DNA of 10,328 nt, from positions 1 to 10,328 of the forward strand of contig USFU01000047.1 of assembly GCA_900554135.1 (NCBI GenBank), given 5' to 3'. Positions 6,827 to 10,328 of this stretch are shown piece after piece. The position numbers and the translations under genes were made by a program. The stretch comes from an uncultured Collinsella sp. (GTDB lineage: Bacteria > Actinomycetota > Coriobacteriia > Coriobacteriales > Coriobacteriaceae). Position 1 is the first letter of the stretch; each line of letters begins with the position of its first letter. The notes beneath the pieces are model-generated. The model was not told the DNA's origin, ran no database searches, and worked only from the letters and a program-made list of their open reading frames with translations.

Positions 6827-8149
6827 ATGCTGCAGAGAAAAGCAAAGGCACAGTTTGAATCTTGGCTTGCCCTGTCGCCCAACAAGGCTCTTTTGGTCAA
6901 GGGCGCACGTCAGGTGGGCAAGTCGTATCTGGTCAACGCGTTTGCAAGCGAATCGTTCGAAAATGTCGTTACGTTCGACCTTATCGCCGATACTTCTGCG
7001 CGCGATTCGTTTTTGGCGGCGAAAAGCGCGGACGACCTGCTTATGCGCATGTCCATCGCCGCGACGCAGCCCATGGTGGCCAACAAGACTGTCGTGGTTA
7101 TCGATGAGGTGCAGCGATGCCCCAATGTGGTGACGTTTATCAAGTACCTCGTGCAGCGCGGCGATTTTCGCTACATCCTTACCGGATCGCTTCTCGGCGT
7201 TGAACTCGAGGGCATTGATTCCTTGCCGGTGGGTTTCGTCGAGCAGGTCCAAATGTATCCCCTCGACTTTGAGGAGTTCTGCTGGGCAAATGGCGTTGCC
7301 GCCAACGCGTTCGACATGCTCCGAGGCTGTCTTGGGGACGAGAAGGAACTTCCCGACTACCTGTATGATCGTCTGCTCGACCTGTTCCACCAATATGTGG
7401 TGGTGGGCGGTATGCCCGATGCGGTCAATGCTTTCTTGGCGACGCGCAACGTTGACGAGGTGCGAAAGATCCATCGCGATCTTCATGCTCTGTATCACGA
7501 CGACATTGCAAAGTATGCCCCGCCGGAGCTACGCTTGGTTATTCGCGATATATACGATTTGATTCCCAGCGAGGCCGGCTCCAAGAACAAGCGATTCAAG
7601 CTGTCATCGATTAGCGGCGTTAAGCGCTTTTCGCAGGTGACGGATCATTTTCTCTGGTTGTCGGAAGCGGGCGTTGCGCTTCCCGTCTACAACGTGACGG
7701 CACCCATGGCGCCCCTTTTGATGGGTGAGCAACGGAGTCTCTTTAAGCTGTTCTACCTGGATACCGGAATGCTCATGTCGTCGTATTCAAAGAAGGTTGC
7801 GCAGGGCGTTTTTGATGGGGAAGCGGAAGGCGCCTTTGGCATGAATATGGGGGCGGCATTTGAGGGCTTTGTCGCGCAAGAGCTCAAAGCACATGGATTT
7901 AGACTGCGTTACTTTACGTCGAAAAAGGTCGGCGAGCTCGATTTTGTTGAGGAAACGCTCGACGGGGAGGTGCTCGCCATCGAGGTTAAATCGGGCAAGA
8001 GCTTTAAATCCCATGCAGCGCTCGACAATGCACTCGCGACGAAAGGCTACGGCATCGATCGTGCCCTGGTACTTGCGGAGTGCAACCTACACCGCGATGG
8101 GGACGTGCTGTATCTGCCTATCTTTATGGCGGGCTTTTTGGAGCCGTAG
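6827..8149 (+). CDS. AAA-type ATPase with DUF4143 C-terminal domain
   Basis: This 440-residue protein starts at ATG 6827, 7 bases after AGGGGG (6814-6819). An in-frame GTG at 6794 lacks such a site. The N-terminal ATPase domain has Walker A GARQVGKS (residues 26-33), Walker B VVVIDE (89-94, Asp93 and Glu94) followed by VQRCP, and a sensor-like TGS (119-121). YPLDFEEF (144-151), VVGGMPDAV (192-200) and DDIAKY (225-230) are typical family motifs. The C-terminal DUF4143 part has FEGFVAQEL (345-353), GELDF (369-373) and AIEVKSGK (384-391), which matches a PD-(D/E)xK nuclease-like layout with Glu346, Asp372, Glu386 and Lys388. The protein is full length. The family is widespread and often mobile between genomes, but its cellular role is not established. 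The gene appears to stand alone and is preceded by a 33-bp repeat array that may regulate it. Confidence 0.93.
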   Translation: MLQRKAKAQFESWLALSPNKALLVKGARQVGKSYLVNAFASESFENVVTFDLIADTSARDSFLAAKSADDLLMRMSIAATQPMVANKTVVVIDEVQRCPNVVTFIKYLVQRGDFRYILTGSLLGVELEGIDSLPVGFVEQVQMYPLDFEEFCWANGVAANAFDMLRGCLGDEKELPDYLYDRLLDLFHQYVVVGGMPDAVNAFLATRNVDEVRKIHRDLHALYHDDIAKYAPPELRLVIRDIYDLIPSEAGSKNKRFKLSSISGVKRFSQVTDHFLWLSEAGVALPVYNVTAPMAPLLMGEQRSLFKLFYLDTGMLMSSYSKKVAQGVFDGEAEGAFGMNMGAAFEGFVAQELKAHGFRLRYFTSKKVGELDFVEETLDGEVLAIEVKSGKSFKSHAALDNALATKGYGIDRALVLAECNLHRDGDVLYLPIFMAGFLEP

Positions 8150-8185
8150 CGCGTCGTTGGCTTTTTTGGTCGCCCCCAGCCCTCT

Positions 8186-9172
8186 CTACTCGTCGTCCCC
8201 GTCGTTGGGGTCGCCTTTGAGGGTGTTGATATCCAGATGCTCGTTGTCGTTTTCTTGTTGCTGCGTTGCCGATTCGGATGCGGTGGGGCCGCGGAACAGC
8301 TGGAATCCCTCAAACGCGATCACGCCGAGCAGTGCCACAACAATGACAATAAAGGCAACCTTGACTGCTTGCGGAAATTCCGAGAAACGCAGCGCCTTTT
8401 CCTCGGCGTAATAATCGGCGAAGCGCTCTTCGCCCGTGCTTTTGGTATACGCCGGCGCGGACGCGGCCTCCGGGTCATATTCCGGTGCAGGCGTGGCAGC
8501 GTACGGATCGTTGAGATAATCGCTCGATGCGGTGCCATAGTCCTCGGTCTCGATGCGACCGTTGCCAGCATAGTCATCGGAATAATCGGAATATGTCGCA
8601 CCGCCCTCATAGTCCGCGGCGCTCGTGTTGGCGGCAAAAAGCGGGTTAACTGGAACGTCGAGCGCCGGCATGCCGGTAGAGGTCTCATCCAGATCGGCTG
8701 CAGCCCAGGAATCGTAGGCAACCTGACGGGCAACGGGCTCATCGAGCCTTGCGACCGGAGGCTTGCGTGCCGCAGGAACGGGCAACTGCTGGGCGTTGTA
8801 CATAACGGTGCTGTCGGCCGATTTGCCCTGCGTCGCTGCAGCGAGAAATGCCGCCGTCTCGGACGGGTCGCTTGCGGGGCGGGGAGCGGGCGTGGGCGCC
8901 GAAGTGGGTGCGGGCGTAGGCGCGAGCGTCGAAACAGGCGACTGCGCAGGAGTCGGCGCAGGTGCGGACTTAGGCGCAAGTGCGGGATTGGGGCTTGACG
9001 GGCGAGCCCCACCGCCCATGAGTTCGTCGGCGGTCCACGGGCGATCATCCATCACGTCGTCAAGGCTCAGTGAAAACAGGTCGTCTTCACCCTCATCGAA
9101 CATGCGGTGCACATGTCCACCAATTGCCGGAATCAATCCGCGACCGGTGCATGATGCCTTGCTCAACGCCAT
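8186..9172 (-). CDS. Unrecognised Pro/Ala-rich protein with one C-terminal membrane segment
   Basis: The protein has 328 residues. The start at 9172 is chosen because AAAGGA (complement of 9182-9187) lies 9 bases upstream. A longer in-frame start at 9268 has no support. The N-terminus has a short mixed region followed by an acidic stretch MFDEGEDDLFSLSLDDVMDD. Residues about 62-105 are a low-complexity Ala/Pro/Ser/Thr linker, with PTPAPTSAPTPAPRP as its core. The middle is Asp/Tyr/Ala-rich (SDYSDDYAGN). A single hydrophobic segment VKVAFIVIVVALLGVIAFEGF spans about 270-290, and a 38-residue acidic tail follows. No signal peptide is visible, so a cytoplasmic N-terminal domain with a short external tail is likely. 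It may be a scaffold or cell-envelope accessory protein, but I cannot assign a function. It converges with the ATPase gene and lies 123 bases downstream of the regulator gene. Confidence 0.8.
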   Translation of the reverse strand: MALSKASCTGRGLIPAIGGHVHRMFDEGEDDLFSLSLDDVMDDRPWTADELMGGGARPSSPNPALAPKSAPAPTPAQSPVSTLAPTPAPTSAPTPAPRPASDPSETAAFLAAATQGKSADSTVMYNAQQLPVPAARKPPVARLDEPVARQVAYDSWAAADLDETSTGMPALDVPVNPLFAANTSAADYEGGATYSDYSDDYAGNGRIETEDYGTASSDYLNDPYAATPAPEYDPEAASAPAYTKSTGEERFADYYAEEKALRFSEFPQAVKVAFIVIVVALLGVIAFEGFQLFRGPTASESATQQQENDNEHLDINTLKGDPNDGDDE

Positions 9173-9181
9173 TCTGTTCCA

Positions 9182-9212
9182 TCCTTTCGAAATACCAATG
9201 ACATCGATTATA
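9182..9212 (-). promoter_or_regulatory. Possible -10 box and ribosome binding site of the membrane-anchored protein gene
   Basis: On the minus strand an exact TATAAT (complement of 9207-9212) lies about 34 bases before the start codon, followed by AAAGGA (complement of 9182-9187). The matching -35 position (complement of 9230-9235, ACCGAG) is poor, so the promoter may be weak or activator-dependent. It would let this gene be expressed apart from the regulator gene upstream. Confidence 0.4.
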
Positions 9213-9295
9213 TGGAACTTCCCAAGCTGCTCGGTCTTGGATTCGTGCTTTCCAGAACTCGCGCCCAAAAGGGGAGGGGCAATCCAGGCGAGTGC

Positions 9296-9949
9296 CTACT
9301 TGTCGCCGGCCGCCGCCTTGGCCTCATTGAGGTAGCTATAGAAGCTGTACTTTGAGATGCCAAAGAACTCGCAGGCGCGCTCGCTCGACTTGGAAATGAG
9401 AAAGGCGCCGCGACGGTCGAGGTAGCCAATGGCACGAATGCGCTCGTCTTTGGTCATGAGTGCCGCGGGCTTGCCCACAAACTGCTCGCACTCGTGCAGC
9501 AGGTCCTCGAGCAGATCGCCGATGTTCTTGGTAATAGGCTCGGGCTCGGTATAGCCCGTGCCGCCGGTGCCGGTAAAGGCGTCGAGCGAGCGCTCAAATG
9601 CCTTCATAAGCGTAATGTCAAAGTTGATGCCCAAAATGCCGACGGGCTTGCCCTCGTCGTTGCGGATAAAGATCGTCGAGGACTTGAGCAGCTTGCCGTC
9701 GGTGGTTTTGGTGAGGTACGGCTCGCGGTCGCGTACGTCGGTGGCACCCTCGTGCATGGACTCAAACACAATGTGGCTGGGACCGTCGCCCAGCTTGCGC
9801 CCGCTTACGTGGCCGTTTTCGATCACCACGATAGAGTGGTCAACGTCCTCGGTCTCCAGGTCGTGGACGACAACTTCGCAGTTGGGGCCAAATTGCAGCG
9901 CCAAACCGTGTGCGAGGCGCTTGTAAAACTCAATCTGTGCGGGGGTCAT
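9296..9949 (-). CDS. YheO/DauR-type PAS and helix-turn-helix transcriptional regulator
   Basis: The protein has 217 residues. ATG 9949 is preferred over an in-frame GTG at 9979 because AGGAAGG sits 5 bases before it. Residues about 1-112 form the YheO-like PAS domain (FGPNCEVVVHDLE, SIVVIENGHVSGRKLGD, LKSSTIFIRNDEGKPVGILGINFDIT). After a Gly/Thr linker, residues about 160-212 form the C-terminal helix-turn-helix (MTKDERIRAIGYLDRRGAFLIS, then ACEFFGISKYSFYSYLNEAK). Known relatives such as DauR control amino-acid catabolic genes, with the PAS domain presumed to sense a small molecule. The gene is divergent from the lyase gene at 10227, and two identical-type palindromes lie between them. This suggests control of that gene and possibly autoregulation. 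The ligand is not predictable from sequence. Confidence 0.92.
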   Translation of the reverse strand: MTPAQIEFYKRLAHGLALQFGPNCEVVVHDLETEDVDHSIVVIENGHVSGRKLGDGPSHIVFESMHEGATDVRDREPYLTKTTDGKLLKSSTIFIRNDEGKPVGILGINFDITLMKAFERSLDAFTGTGGTGYTEPEPITKNIGDLLEDLLHECEQFVGKPAALMTKDERIRAIGYLDRRGAFLISKSSERACEFFGISKYSFYSYLNEAKAAAGDK

Positions 9950-10001
9950 GGGTGCCTTCCTAAAAATTAGTTTGGGCACACTTTGCCATAAACCCCACTT
10001 G

Positions 10002-10016
10002 TTCGCAAATAGCGAA
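10002..10016. promoter_or_regulatory. Third short palindrome in the divergent region
   Basis: TTCGCAAATAGCGAA has perfect 5-base arms around a 5-base centre and differs in sequence from the other two. It lies about 53 bases upstream of the regulator's start codon, so it could be a site for another factor near that gene's promoter. Confidence 0.3.
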
Positions 10017-10068
10017 GGTGTCGCTGCGTTATGTGACCGTTCGGCGGCGAAAAGGTACCGATTACGGC

Positions 10069-10083
10069 AACAAACAATTTGTT
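10069..10083. promoter_or_regulatory. Operator-like palindrome 1 in the divergent region
   Basis: AACAAACAATTTGTT is a perfect inverted repeat with 6-base arms and a 3-base centre. It shares 13 of 15 bases with the palindrome at 10120-10134, and the centres are 51 bp apart. It is a candidate site for the adjacent YheO-type regulator. Confidence 0.6.
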
Positions 10084-10119
10084 AGATTTTCCAATCAAAA
10101 AGTGTGATAGAACAGTGCT

Positions 10120-10134
10120 AACAAACTTTTTGTT
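10120..10134. promoter_or_regulatory. Operator-like palindrome 2 in the divergent region
   Basis: AACAAACTTTTTGTT repeats the AACAAAnnnTTTGTT design of the site at 10069-10083. It lies about 93 bases before the start codon of the gene at 10227, in the AT-rich part of the region where that gene's promoter is expected. Confidence 0.6.
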
Positions 10135-10226
10135 TGGCATCCACATAAAAGTTTAGCCGCATGAATGGGAATGGGCTGGAACGCGTATGCGGGGGCCGGC
10201 AAGAGAGGACTTAAGGAGTTCACCGT

Positions 10227-10328
10227 ATGGCCGATAAGATCCAGTGGGCGAGCAACACGATGCCCAAGAGCGATGACAAGCACTTGGGAATCATGAGTCT
10301 CGACCACGTGAAGAAGGCCCGCGCCTTC
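10227..10328 (+). CDS. N-terminal fragment, probable diaminopropionate ammonia-lyase
   Basis: Only 34 codons are visible, and the gene runs off the right edge. The start ATG 10227 has AAGGAG (10213-10218) 8 bases upstream. The segment SLDHVKKARAF resembles the N-terminal helix that precedes the first conserved block in PLP-dependent diaminopropionate ammonia-lyases (YgeX/DpaL), where a helix ending ARxFH leads into YxPTPL. The PLP lysine motif lies outside the window, so the call rests on this short similarity and on context: a YheO-type regulator divergent from it, and a selenium-type xanthine dehydrogenase gene nearby, as in the E. coli ygeX region. Another fold-type II PLP lyase or an unrelated enzyme is possible. 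Confidence 0.45.
   Translation, partial: MADKIQWASNTMPKSDDKHLGIMSLDHVKKARAF

Noticed and set aside
8142..8167. Possible terminator between the convergent ATPase and membrane-protein genes
   Set aside because: Only AGCC/GGCT pairs before the run of T. A 4-bp stem with a 13-base loop is too weak to call, although the T-run is suggestive.
8237..8998. 253-codon plus-strand frame opposite the Pro/Ala-rich protein gene
   Set aside because: It is antisense to a gene with a proper start, ribosome binding site and membrane segment. The product is Arg/Gly/Cys-rich as expected of a shadow frame.
9494..9970. 158-codon plus-strand frame opposite the YheO-type regulator
   Set aside because: The minus strand encodes a clear PAS-HTH regulator over the same bases, and this frame shows no domain or ribosome binding site.

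Overview
The window looks like a chromosomal segment of a high-GC Gram-positive gut anaerobe of the Coriobacteriia, most likely Collinsella or a close relative. This is inferred from GC-rich codon use, AGGAGG-type ribosome binding sites, the overall look of the proteins, and the pairing of a selenium-type molybdenum hydroxylase with a probable diaminopropionate ammonia-lyase. No 16S or other marker gene is present to prove it.

Layout from left to right. (1) 1-366: the C-terminal end of a xanthine-dehydrogenase-type molybdenum hydroxylase, closed by a strong terminator at 436-471. (2) 367-748: an intergenic stretch with two 62-bp-spaced palindromic repeat units and a good sigma-70-type promoter. 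(3) 749-5337: a two-gene operon of an MMPL/RND-type membrane transporter followed by a large secreted protein with two blocks of Leu/Gly heptad repeats and a long Ala-rich middle. (4) 5338-5678: a second intergenic copy of the 62-bp repeat family. (5) 5679-6332: a cytoplasmic SIMPL (DUF541) protein, possibly followed by a 39-codon ORF and a terminator. (6) 6645-6788: a regular array of five 12-bp cores spaced exactly 33 bp apart, directly upstream of a DUF4143-type AAA ATPase gene (6827-8149). (7) 8186-9172, minus strand: an unrecognised Pro/Ala-rich protein with a single C-terminal membrane segment. (8) 9296-9949, minus strand: a YheO/DauR-type PAS-HTH regulator. (9) 9950-10226: a divergent control region with two near-identical perfect 15-bp palindromes. 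(10) 10227 to the edge: the start of a gene that is probably diaminopropionate ammonia-lyase.

The first and last genes resemble members of the purine and amino-acid fermentation cluster known from E. coli (the xdh/ygeX/ssnA region). The regulator at 9296-9949 probably acts on the divergent lyase gene, itself, or both. The MMPL and heptad-repeat pair is a separate cell-envelope module. The most unusual non-coding features are the 33-bp array before the ATPase, the dispersed 62-bp palindromic repeats, and the paired operators in the divergent region. No tRNA, rRNA, CRISPR array, transposase or phage gene was seen.
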